Assembly: GCA_905209865.1 (NCBI GenBank)
Contig: CAJLUP010000038.1
Span: 1 to 13,897 of the forward strand
Direction: 5' to 3'
Length of the DNA: 13,897 nt
Source of the DNA: an uncultured Lachnospiraceae bacterium
GTDB lineage: Bacteria > Bacillota > Clostridia > Lachnospirales > Lachnospiraceae
Shown here: positions 1-6,475 of the stretch, in pieces
How positions within the stretch are numbered: position 1 is the stretch's first letter
How the letters are laid out: every line of letters starts with the position of its first letter
Notes under the pieces: generated by a model
What the model saw: only the letters and a program-made list of their open reading frames with translations
Database searches by the model: none
Told to the model about the DNA's origin: nothing
Position numbers and translations under genes: made by a program

Positions 1-888
1 CTGCCATATCGTTGTCAGCGGAACTTGCAGATAAGATGCCAGCGGCTGGTCATCCACTCCCATAATTGCAAAATCTTCCGGAATTCTGACTCCTTTCTCC
101 AGCGCTTCCATTACCATTCCGGCAGCAACTTCGTCGCTCCCTGCGATCACTGCGTCCGGTTTTTCGGAAAGCGTCAATATCTTCTGCATAATTCTTCGTC
201 CGTCTTCCAGATTTCTCACACCGGAAAACAGCCAATTTGCATTCGCTGCAAACCCATGTCCCGCAAGCGCGTCCATATATCCCCTGTAACGGTCGCTGTC
301 AATATTGATCCCTTTATCCTGCAGTGTCACTGCTCTTGTTCCGGTACAGTATGCGATCTTTTGATATCCTTTTTCCAAAAGATATTCGGCTGCTTTATAA
401 AAGCCTTCATACTGTCTGCCGCACACCATCGAGATCTCATTATCCTCATTGTATTCATTGCAGACAACAAGCTTTCCGTATTCTCTATAGGCTTTCAGCT
501 TATCCCAGTCATTTTCAATCGCACACAGGATCACTCCGTCAGCATGATGCATCTTCAAAAGATTCATTGCGCTTTCTTCACTTTCTTTTTCACCATAGGT
601 CTGTACGATCAATGTCCGGTAGTGGTATCGTCTGCAGGTCTTCTCAATCGAATCAACCAACTGTGCGAAAAAATTATTTGTGATCGTCGGAACAACAACT
701 GCGATATTTCCAGAGCCAGAACCTCTCAACTGCCTTGCTGCCTGGAGCGGACTGTAACCGAGCGCGTCCATCGCTTCTAATATCTTCTGTCTCTTTTCCT
801 CTGAAACATGAGGCTTATTATTGATCACTCTTGAGACAGTCGAAACTGACATTCCTGACAGTCGAGCAACATCTGATATCGTTGCCAA
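1..888 (-). CDS. LacI-family transcriptional repressor, C-terminus cut by window edge
   Basis: DNA-binding repressor of the LacI/GalR family, probably controlling a sugar-use operon outside the window. Residues 2-24 form the helix-turn-helix (ATISDVARLSGMSVSTVSRV), and residues 45-56 the hinge (YSP..AARQLRG). From about residue 61 a periplasmic-binding-protein-like sensor fold follows (NIAVVVPTITNNFFAQLVDSI) and runs to GVDDQPLASYLQ near the edge. I chose the TTG start at 888 because AGGTGG lies about 8 nt upstream and it gives the usual MATISDVA start; GTG at 898-900 is in frame but poorly spaced. 296 residues are present, against about 330-340 for the family, so some 35-45 are missing. The sugar ligand cannot be told from the sequence. 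Confidence 0.93.
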   Translation of the reverse strand, partial: MATISDVARLSGMSVSTVSRVINNKPHVSEEKRQKILEAMDALGYSPLQAARQLRGSGSGNIAVVVPTITNNFFAQLVDSIEKTCRRYHYRTLIVQTYGEKESEESAMNLLKMHHADGVILCAIENDWDKLKAYREYGKLVVCNEYNEDNEISMVCGRQYEGFYKAAEYLLEKGYQKIAYCTGTRAVTLQDKGINIDSDRYRGYMDALAGHGFAANANWLFSGVRNLEDGRRIMQKILTLSEKPDAVIAGSDEVAAGMVMEALEKGVRIPEDFAIMGVDDQPLASYLQVPLTTIWQ

Positions 889-934
889 TTCTTTTCCCAC
901 CTCACTTTTCCATTTGTTTTCTTGTTATGACCTT

Positions 935-963
935 ACAATATACCTGATTTTATAATTTGTCAA
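935..963 (-). promoter_or_regulatory. Promoter of the LacI-family gene
   Basis: Reading on the minus strand, a perfect -35 TTGACA (958-963), a 17-nt spacer and a -10 TATTGT (935-940) lie about 47 nt upstream of the TTG start. No clear LacI-type palindrome overlaps it, so autoregulation is not evident. Confidence 0.7.
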
Positions 964-994
964 TCGCATTTTTGGTATCGTTTTCATATTCAGA

Positions 995-1032
995 AAAACC
1001 ACCAAAATCCGCAATCGGAATTTGGTGGTTTT
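995..1032 (-). terminator. Intrinsic terminator of the brnQ gene
   Basis: A 17-bp stem with one internal mismatch (arms AAAACCACCAAATTCCG and CGGATTTTGGTGGTTTT on the minus strand, loop ATTG) ends in a T-run on the minus strand. It starts about 40 nt after the brnQ stop codon and insulates the downstream LacI-family promoter. Confidence 0.85.
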
Positions 1033-1072
1033 CACGAACCTTTTCTTTATTTCCTTTTCTGTTCCTTCCTTT

Positions 1073-2431
1073 TTAGTCTCTTTTTCTTTTCCTTCCAGAG
1101 CATCTGCAAACGATCAGTCCGATGATTAAACCTGTCAATGCCGGACAGACCCAGCCAAAACCATACGCTGACATCGGAAGAAGATTTGATACCGTTCCGA
1201 ACATTTCCTGAATTCGTACGATCAGATCCGTACCTTTCGGAAGCGCCTTCACAAAATCAAATACCGCGGCCGCGCCCGTAAAGGCAGTTACCCATCCATA
1301 CACTCTCCTGTCGTTCCCAAACAGCCTGCCAAATAAAGTCAGGAAGATCAATGTCACTGCAAGCGGATATAAAAACATCAGCACCGGAACCGAATATGCG
1401 ATAATCGCATCAAGTCCTATATTAGCAATAAGGAACGAAACTATCGAAAAGACCACTGCCCACACGCGGTAAGAAGGTCCTTTCGGAAATATTTTTTCAA
1501 ATGTCTCTCCGCAGCTCGTAACAAGGCCTATGGCAGTTTTTAAACATGCCACCGCAAAGATCAGCGCCAAAATAATCTGTCCCGTTTTCCCGAAATAATA
1601 CTCTGAAATAATTGCAAACGCTTCTCCACCGTTTGCCGCAGCCGGAAATACCCCTCTGCTCTGTGCGCCCACGACTGCTACTAAAACATAGATCAACGCC
1701 ATCAGCACAGAACTGAAAAGACCTGCTTTTACAGTATTTTTCGCAACAGCTCCAGACTCTTTTATCCCAAGACTTCGAATAACGTTGACAACAATAATCC
1801 CAAACGCCAGTCCTGCCAAAGCATCCATTGTATTATACCCTTCCAGCAGTCCTGTCGAAAAAGCGCCGGAGGCATACACGCCTGACGCCTCAATCTCTCC
1901 GATCCTTCCGGCCGGAGACAAAAGCGCCCGAATCACAAAAATACTAAGCAGCACGAGAAACAACGGATTCAGGATCTTCCCGATCCAGGTTAAGATTTGC
2001 CCGGGTCTCAAAGAGAAAAATAATACAACCACAAAAAACAAAAAGGAAAACACACCCAATCCGGCTGTCTTCTGACCTTCCGAAAGAAATGGTTCTATCC
2101 CTACTGTAAATGAAACAGTCGCACATCTGGGAATCGCAAAGAATGGTCCGATCGTCAGATAGAGAAGACATGTAAAAAACACTCCGTATTTTCTGCCAAC
2201 CTGGCTGCTCAACTCCAAAAGCCCCTCTTTCTGACTAACGCCAAGCGCAGCCACGCCAAGAAGCGGAAGTCCGACTCCGGTAATCAGAAAACCAGCTGAC
2301 GCCATCCATACATGATTGCCTGCAAGCTGTCCCATAAAAATCGGGAAGATCAGATTGCCTGCCCCAAAAAACATTCCAAACAACATACTTGCGACAAAAA
2401 TCAATTCCTTAAACGTAAGATTCTTTTTCAT
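1073..2431 (-). CDS. brnQ: Branched-chain amino acid:cation symporter, BrnQ/LIV-II family
   Basis: Cytoplasmic membrane carrier for leucine, isoleucine and valine, coupled to a sodium or proton gradient (known for the family). The 452-residue product has the family's usual length. It begins MKKNLTFKELIF, then carries the typical first-helix signature MFFGAGNLIFP at residues 20-30. Roughly twelve hydrophobic segments follow, and the protein ends in a short basic tail (CSGRKRKRD). The ATG at 2431 is preceded by AGGTGG; a frame open 20 codons further upstream lacks a ribosome binding site and is highly basic, so I excluded it. The gene is monocistronic, with its own extended -10 promoter and terminator. 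I looked for a T-box leader or leucine attenuator and saw neither. Confidence 0.93.
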   Translation of the reverse strand: MKKNLTFKELIFVASMLFGMFFGAGNLIFPIFMGQLAGNHVWMASAGFLITGVGLPLLGVAALGVSQKEGLLELSSQVGRKYGVFFTCLLYLTIGPFFAIPRCATVSFTVGIEPFLSEGQKTAGLGVFSFLFFVVVLFFSLRPGQILTWIGKILNPLFLVLLSIFVIRALLSPAGRIGEIEASGVYASGAFSTGLLEGYNTMDALAGLAFGIIVVNVIRSLGIKESGAVAKNTVKAGLFSSVLMALIYVLVAVVGAQSRGVFPAAANGGEAFAIISEYYFGKTGQIILALIFAVACLKTAIGLVTSCGETFEKIFPKGPSYRVWAVVFSIVSFLIANIGLDAIIAYSVPVLMFLYPLAVTLIFLTLFGRLFGNDRRVYGWVTAFTGAAAVFDFVKALPKGTDLIVRIQEMFGTVSNLLPMSAYGFGWVCPALTGLIIGLIVCRCSGRKRKRD

Positions 2432-2497
2432 ATGTTCCACCTGCCTTATTTCCTTGATACAACGTCTGTTCATCCCTCGCCGTCCAAACAAATTTTT

Positions 2498-2506
2498 ATT
2501 ATACCA
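2498..2506 (-). promoter_or_regulatory. Extended -10 promoter of brnQ
   Basis: TGGTATAAT on the minus strand is a perfect extended -10 element about 67 nt upstream of the brnQ start. No good -35 stands at 16-18 nt, which is common when the TGn extension is present. Confidence 0.55.
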
Positions 2507-2690
2507 ATCTTATCAACAATATACCCAGTGTACCATATGTACTGTAGATCTGCCAGCTCTATTTACTTGTCATATTGCCGGATTATATCGTAAGTTTTTT
2601 GTGGAAACTGTACAGCCGATTCCAAAATCTTATGTTTTATTTAAGTCCTCCTTAATATTCGCAGAATTCACCCAATCTTCCATTTTTCAA

Positions 2691-2699
2691 TGTTATACT
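2691..2699 (+). promoter_or_regulatory. Putative extended -10 promoter of the VanZ-family gene
   Basis: TGTTATACT on the plus strand fits an extended -10. The -35 region is weak. It predicts a leader of about 75 nt before the ATG. Confidence 0.4.
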
Positions 2700-2782
2700 T
2701 CTTTATACATTTACGCGTTCCGCTTCCGTATTTTATACCGGAAGGAACATTTCAGACTACATACCGGAAAAGGAGTATCTCT

Positions 2783-3430
2783 ATGAAACTATTACTTTTT
2801 TATACTTATGAATTTTTGGCATCCTTCATCCCCTTTTTATCAGTCTTTCTTATCTTTGCCCATACACGCAAAAAGAACGGACAAAAAACCGAACTTCTGC
2901 ATACGCTCCTTCTTTTCCTTTTCGCCGCCTACGTCATATGCGTATATGATGTGACCGGAAGCGGTACCTTATGGGACGGACTGACCTATCAATTTCAAAT
3001 AAGAACTTCCTATGTTAATCTGATTCCTTTTTCCACCGGGATTCACACAGTCGGATATATCTTAAATATCATTCTGTTTCTCCCCTTTGGATTTTTGGTT
3101 CCGATGATCTGGAAGAAAATGAGAGCGTCATACCGCACAGTCATTGCCGGTTTCTCCTTTTCCCTTCTGATCGAACTGAGTCAGCTGTTAAACAACCGAC
3201 GAACAGACATCGACGATCTTATTATGAACACTTTAGGAGCACTGATCGGATTCCTGATCTATAAAATATTCAAAAAGCTCATACCGACCAAATTGCATAA
3301 CAAATTAAACGACTCCGCTTCTCCGGTTTTTGAATGTCCGCTCTATCTGCTCATCCTCTTTACAGGACGCTTTTTCTTCTTTTACGAGATGGGATTTGTA
3401 AAATTGTTCTTTCGTTTTGCAGGAAACTGA
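2783..3430 (+). CDS. VanZ-family integral membrane protein
   Basis: 215-residue membrane protein of the VanZ-like family, named after the teicoplanin resistance accessory protein VanZ; the biochemical role of most members is unknown. Hydrophobic segments lie near residues 8-27, 38-56, 90-110, 118-137, 146-163 and 185-205. Family motifs are visible: NLIPF (79-83), N95 followed by LFLPFGF, an E-x-x-Q motif (E131, Q134) and the R-x-D-x-DD-x-x-x-N-x-x-G block (R140 to G152). The start is the ATG at 2783 with AAAGGAG 7-8 nt upstream; an open frame upstream has no ribosome binding site. The gene stands alone and converges on galE. No vancomycin resistance genes are near, so a resistance role should not be assumed. 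Confidence 0.88.
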   Translation: MKLLLFYTYEFLASFIPFLSVFLIFAHTRKKNGQKTELLHTLLLFLFAAYVICVYDVTGSGTLWDGLTYQFQIRTSYVNLIPFSTGIHTVGYILNIILFLPFGFLVPMIWKKMRASYRTVIAGFSFSLLIELSQLLNNRRTDIDDLIMNTLGALIGFLIYKIFKKLIPTKLHNKLNDSASPVFECPLYLLILFTGRFFFFYEMGFVKLFFRFAGN

Positions 3431-3440
3431 CAGCAAACAG

Positions 3441-3481
3441 AAACGCCTTGCATAGAATGTTAAAATCTATACAAGGCGTTT
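3441..3481. terminator. Bidirectional terminator between the convergent VanZ-family gene and galE
   Basis: Arms AAACGCCTTG and CAAGGCGTTT pair over 10 bp. After one mismatch the stem continues for 5 bp (ATAGA with TCTAT), closing a short A/T-rich loop. Short T-stretches follow on both strands. It sits 10 nt after the VanZ-family stop and 37 nt after the galE stop. Confidence 0.75.
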
Positions 3482-3518
3482 CCGGTGATTGTATTTATGA
3501 TGCTGTATTTGTTTTGTC

Positions 3519-4535
3519 TTAATCTGCGTATCCGTTTGGATTCTGACTCTGCCATCTCCATGAATCTTCACACATTTCTTCCAGTCCGCGTTCTGCTTCC
3601 CAATGAAGCTCTTCCTTTGCTTTTGAAGCATCGCAGTAGCAAGTTGCGATATCTCCTGCACGGCGCGGCTTAATCTCATACGGGATTTCTTTTCCGCATG
3701 CTTTGCCGAATGCTTTCACCATATCCAGTACAGAGTATCCGTTTCCTGTTCCGAGATTATATACGGAAACCCCTTCTTTTTCTCTCAATTTTTCAACCGC
3801 CCGTACATGACCGACTGCAAGATCAACTACATGAATATAATCGCGCACTCCTGTTCCGTCATGTGTATCATAATCATCCCCGAACACACCGAGACGCTCA
3901 AGTTTTCCAATCGCTACCTGTGTAATATATGGCATCAAATTGTTCGGAATTCCCTTTGGATCTTCCCCGATCATGCCGCTTTTGTGCGCTCCGATCGGAT
4001 TAAAGTAACGAAGGAGCACGACATTCCACTCAGGATCTGCCGTATGAAGATCTGTCAAAATCTGCTCCAGCATCCACTTCGTCCAACCGTACGGATTCGT
4101 ACATGTTCCCTTCGGGCACTCCTCTGTGATCGGAATAAACGCCGGATCTCCATATACGGTTGCCGAAGAACTGAAAATGATGTCTTTTACTCCATGATTT
4201 CTCATTACATCACAGAGAGTGATCGTGCCGCCGATATTATTCTCATAATATTCCAAAGGTTTCTGCACAGACTCTCCTACTGCTTTTAAACCTGCAAAAT
4301 GAATGACCGACTCAACGTCTTCTTTGTCAAAAACTTCATTCAGACCTTCTCTGTCGCGAATATCGACTTTATAAAACTTCAGATCTTTCCCTGTAATCTC
4401 TTTTACGCGCTCTACTGCTTTTTCTGATGCATTATACAAATTGTCTACGATCACCACATCATATCCCGCGTTTAACAACTCTACACATGTGTGGCTGCCG
4501 ATAAATCCAGCTCCGCCTGTTACTAAGATTGACAT
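3519..4535 (-). CDS. galE: UDP-glucose 4-epimerase
   Basis: Interconverts UDP-galactose and UDP-glucose in the Leloir pathway, and supplies UDP-galactose for cell-surface glycans. The 338-residue product has the normal family length. It shows the NAD-binding Rossmann motif TGGAGFIGSH near the N-terminus, the SSSATVYG segment with catalytic Ser124, and the catalytic pair Tyr149 and Lys153 in NPYGWTK. RYFNPIGAH and the later NLGTGNGYSV block are also typical. The ATG at 4535 follows GAGGAGG by 8 nt. It lies 177 nt downstream of a GalU-like gene on the same strand, which suggests joint transcription or at least a shared task in nucleotide-sugar supply. I found no convincing galE promoter or terminator in the gap. 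galK and galT are not present here. Confidence 0.97.
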   Translation of the reverse strand: MSILVTGGAGFIGSHTCVELLNAGYDVVIVDNLYNASEKAVERVKEITGKDLKFYKVDIRDREGLNEVFDKEDVESVIHFAGLKAVGESVQKPLEYYENNIGGTITLCDVMRNHGVKDIIFSSSATVYGDPAFIPITEECPKGTCTNPYGWTKWMLEQILTDLHTADPEWNVVLLRYFNPIGAHKSGMIGEDPKGIPNNLMPYITQVAIGKLERLGVFGDDYDTHDGTGVRDYIHVVDLAVGHVRAVEKLREKEGVSVYNLGTGNGYSVLDMVKAFGKACGKEIPYEIKPRRAGDIATCYCDASKAKEELHWEAERGLEEMCEDSWRWQSQNPNGYAD

Positions 4536-4712
4536 ATCTGTTGCCTCCTCGTAAATATTTCAGATACCTTTTCAAGGTTCCGTTAATCAGCGGCTTTTCT
4601 CACCGCCATTTACTTTTTACATGCACATCTTACCACGCACGACATAAAATATCTTTATATTTTTCAATCATCTTATAGTAAAAATGTTGCATACCTTTCT
4701 TCTTTCTCCGAA

Positions 4713-5633
4713 TTAATCCCACAAATTCTGCGGATACAATCCTGAATCTTTTAATGACTGCATCGCCTCTACGACAATCGGTTTGTCCTCTTTATATGTA
4801 ACACCGTACCATTTGTCTTCTGACTCAAGTACTTTTACCGCCGCTCTGTTTTCTGCCAAAAGTCCGCTCACTACTGCCGGAAGGAAATACTCGCATTTTA
4901 ACGGATTCTCTTTCATACCTTTCTCTAAGAACGCCGGAAATCCTTCTTTGATCTCATCGAGAATGCTTCTTGTAAATCCCCACATATTCATAGATACAAG
5001 CGTGTCCGCGTCAATCGGATTCCATGTCTGACCGTCATCTTCTGAGTACTCAATTCCGCCGTTCCTCTTCTCGATGCGTGTTCTTTCTGTCACACTTACA
5101 AGTTCCTTCGCCTCGTTTAATCCGCAGACCCCTCTCGCCACATGTCCGTTATCTGTCACTGTATTTTTCAGGCGGTATGCAACCATTGTATACCGATATT
5201 TCTCATCATCCTCATGCGTTGTCAGATAATCGTAAATTGTCTGAAATGCGTGACGTCCATAGTAATCATCTGCATTGATCACTGCAAAAGGTCCGTCGAT
5301 CTCATCGATCGCGCTCAATACTGCATGAGCTGTTCCCCATGGTTTCACGCGATCTTCCGGGATCTCAAATCCGTCCGGAATATTCGCAAGTTCCTGATAT
5401 ACATAAGCTACATCCATTACTTTCTCGATCCGTTTTCCGACTGCTTCCTTGAAATCCGCTTCATTTTCTTTCTTAATGATAAAAACAACTTTTTCAAATC
5501 CGGCGCGTTTCGCATCATAGATTGAAAAGTCCATAATAATATGTCCTTCTTTGTCAATCGGATCGATCTGCTTCAATCCGCCATATCTGCTGCCCATTCC
5601 TGCCGCCATAATCACTAATACCGGTTTTTTCAT
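4713..5633 (-). CDS. Sugar-phosphate nucleotidyltransferase, GalU-like
   Basis: Predicted cytoplasmic enzyme joining a nucleoside triphosphate and a sugar 1-phosphate to make a nucleotide sugar; UTP with glucose 1-phosphate is a plausible pair, given galE next door, but specificity is inferred. The 306-residue product has the nucleotidyltransferase signature MAAGMGSRYGGLKQ at residues 9-22, with Arg16 and Lys21. The PWGTAHA segment (98-104) and the metal-binding-type NADDYYG segment (120-126) follow. It differs from classical bacterial GalU in the middle and C-terminal parts, so I give no gene name. The ATG at 5633 has GAGGTGA 7 nt upstream; an in-frame TTG two codons earlier is less well placed. 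Confidence 0.85.
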   Translation of the reverse strand: MKKPVLVIMAAGMGSRYGGLKQIDPIDKEGHIIMDFSIYDAKRAGFEKVVFIIKKENEADFKEAVGKRIEKVMDVAYVYQELANIPDGFEIPEDRVKPWGTAHAVLSAIDEIDGPFAVINADDYYGRHAFQTIYDYLTTHEDDEKYRYTMVAYRLKNTVTDNGHVARGVCGLNEAKELVSVTERTRIEKRNGGIEYSEDDGQTWNPIDADTLVSMNMWGFTRSILDEIKEGFPAFLEKGMKENPLKCEYFLPAVVSGLLAENRAAVKVLESEDKWYGVTYKEDKPIVVEAMQSLKDSGLYPQNLWD

Positions 5634-5679
5634 TTTCAAATCACCTCATACTAAAATCTTGATTTTTCATTCTGAAATA

Positions 5680-5708
5680 AGAATACCACATTCCTTGAAA
5701 AACGTCCA
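5680..5708 (-). promoter_or_regulatory. Putative promoter of the nucleotidyltransferase gene
   Basis: Minus-strand TGGACG (5703-5708), 17-nt spacer, and TATTCT (5680-5685) with a TGG extension. The -35 overlaps the small hairpin at 5701-5717, so terminator and promoter would share bases. Moderate match only. Confidence 0.35.
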
Positions 5709-5717
5709 CCTGACGTT
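5701..5717 (-). terminator. Short putative terminator after the flavin reductase-like gene
   Basis: AACGTC and GACGTT form a 6-bp stem with a 5-nt loop, followed on the minus strand by a T-run (GACGTTTTTC). It begins 37 nt after the stop codon at 5754. The stem is short, so leakage into the nucleotidyltransferase gene is likely. Confidence 0.4.
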
Positions 5718-5882
5718 ATTCAGTACACTTTTTTCTCTGTTCGGTTCTGCTTTTTATTCGATACGCTTTTTCTTTCTTCCGTTCTGTTTTTTATTCGGTA
5801 CATTTTTTCTTTCTTTGGTTCCCGCTTTATTCGATACGTCTTTTCCCTTTATTCGGTCTGCTTTTTTCTTTGTCTGTCCAGC
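5716..5882. repeat. Degenerate 36-38 nt tandem repeat at the 3' end of the flavin reductase-like gene
   Basis: On the plus strand the motif TTATTC(A/G)(A/G)T begins units at 5716, 5754, 5791, 5827 and 5849. Spacings are 38, 37, 36 and 22 nt, so the fourth unit is shortened. Each unit continues with a T-rich stretch and a GTTCTG-like end. The array spans the last ~40 codons of the gene, its stop codon and the DNA just beyond. It has no spacers and is not CRISPR-like. Confidence 0.75.
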
Positions 5883-6446
5883 TTTTTTTCTCACACTGTA
5901 TCCAAATTGTCCAAGCTTTTCTCCGAGAGATAAATATTCTCCATGAGAATAAGCGATCAGACCTGTATGATTCAGATCAAACTTCCCGTTTGCATCCATA
6001 TAAGCCTCGTCCGTCTGAACCGCCGTCACTTCCGCCAAAAACATATGATGACTTCCAAGTTCTTCGATCCGTTTCACTTTACATTCAATATTAACCGGAC
6101 TTTCCTCTATAATCGGAGCAAAAGCAAGAGAGGAAGCTTTTCCTTCCGTAAGATGACATTCCTTCCACTTATTCACCTTTTCTCCTGAACGGACTCCGCA
6201 ATAATCTGTGGCTTTCGTCAGTTTTTCTGTTGTCAGATTGATCACAAACTCTCCGCTGTCTTTTATCATATGATAAGAATACCGCTCCGGGCGGACAGAA
6301 ATATATACCATTGCCGGATTCGTACAGACCGTTCCGGTCCATGCGACTGTCAATATATTGCTGTTTCCTTCCCTGTCTGCAGTACTGACCATCACTGCCG
6401 GAAGAGGGTACAGCATATTTCCCGGTTTCCACACTTGTTTGGACAT
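5754..6446 (-). CDS. Flavin reductase-like FMN-binding protein with a repeat-encoded basic tail
   Basis: Member of the flavin reductase-like, FMN-binding split-barrel family (DIM6/NTAB type); such proteins bind FMN and may reduce flavin with NAD(P)H, but the substrate is unknown. The core runs from about residue 5 (WKPGNMLYPLPAVMVST) to residue 187 (LGQFGYSVRK). It has the nucleotide-binding-type VAWTGTVCTNPAMVYISVRP block at 34-53. Homologues commonly stop near this point. Here about 43 extra residues follow, dominated by Lys, Arg and Asn, encoded by a tandem DNA repeat whose last in-frame unit supplies the TAA stop. The ATG at 6446 follows AGGAGG by 8 nt. Its start lies 29 nt after the pyrophosphatase stop on the same strand, so the two form an operon. 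Confidence 0.88.
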   Translation of the reverse strand: MSKQVWKPGNMLYPLPAVMVSTADREGNSNILTVAWTGTVCTNPAMVYISVRPERYSYHMIKDSGEFVINLTTEKLTKATDYCGVRSGEKVNKWKECHLTEGKASSLAFAPIIEESPVNIECKVKRIEELGSHHMFLAEVTAVQTDEAYMDANGKFDLNHTGLIAYSHGEYLSLGEKLGQFGYSVRKKAGQTKKKADRIKGKDVSNKAGTKERKNVPNKKQNGRKKKRIE

Positions 6447-6475
6447 CTCATTTTCCTCCTTTGCCTGTCTGCCGA

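Larger units (their letters stand above)
2432..2782. other. Divergent intergenic region between brnQ and the VanZ-family gene
   Basis: About 350 nt without a convincing gene. It holds the brnQ extended -10 (2498-2506), a second TATAAT on the minus strand near 2584-2589 without a good -35, the VanZ-side extended -10 (2691-2699), and a small hairpin in the VanZ leader (CTTCCG at 2723-2728 with CGGAAG at 2739-2744). ATACCGGAA also occurs twice, near 2735 and 2761. I see no riboswitch or small RNA that I can name. Confidence 0.5.

Noticed and set aside
25..780. Long open frame on the plus strand
   Set aside because: It lies entirely opposite the LacI-family gene, whose translation matches a known family from end to end; the plus-strand product has no family features.
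2432..2560. Possible T-box or amino acid attenuator before brnQ
   Set aside because: No T-box core, specifier hairpin or antiterminator/terminator pair, and no leader peptide rich in Leu, Ile or Val is visible.
2690..2782. N-terminal extension of the VanZ-family protein
   Set aside because: The ATG at 2783 has a strong AAAGGAG site and gives the normal first membrane helix; the upstream start overlaps the probable promoter.
2783..3430. Glycopeptide resistance determinant
   Set aside because: VanZ-family proteins are widespread; no vanHAX, vanRS or ligase genes are in the window.
5716..5882. Regularly spaced ~37-nt repeats that might suggest CRISPR
   Set aside because: The units are directly adjacent, degenerate and T-rich, with no unique spacers and no cas genes; they lie inside a coding region.
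6447..6475. Promoter or riboswitch between the pyrophosphatase and flavin reductase-like genes
   Set aside because: Only 29 nt separate them and this holds just the ribosome binding site.
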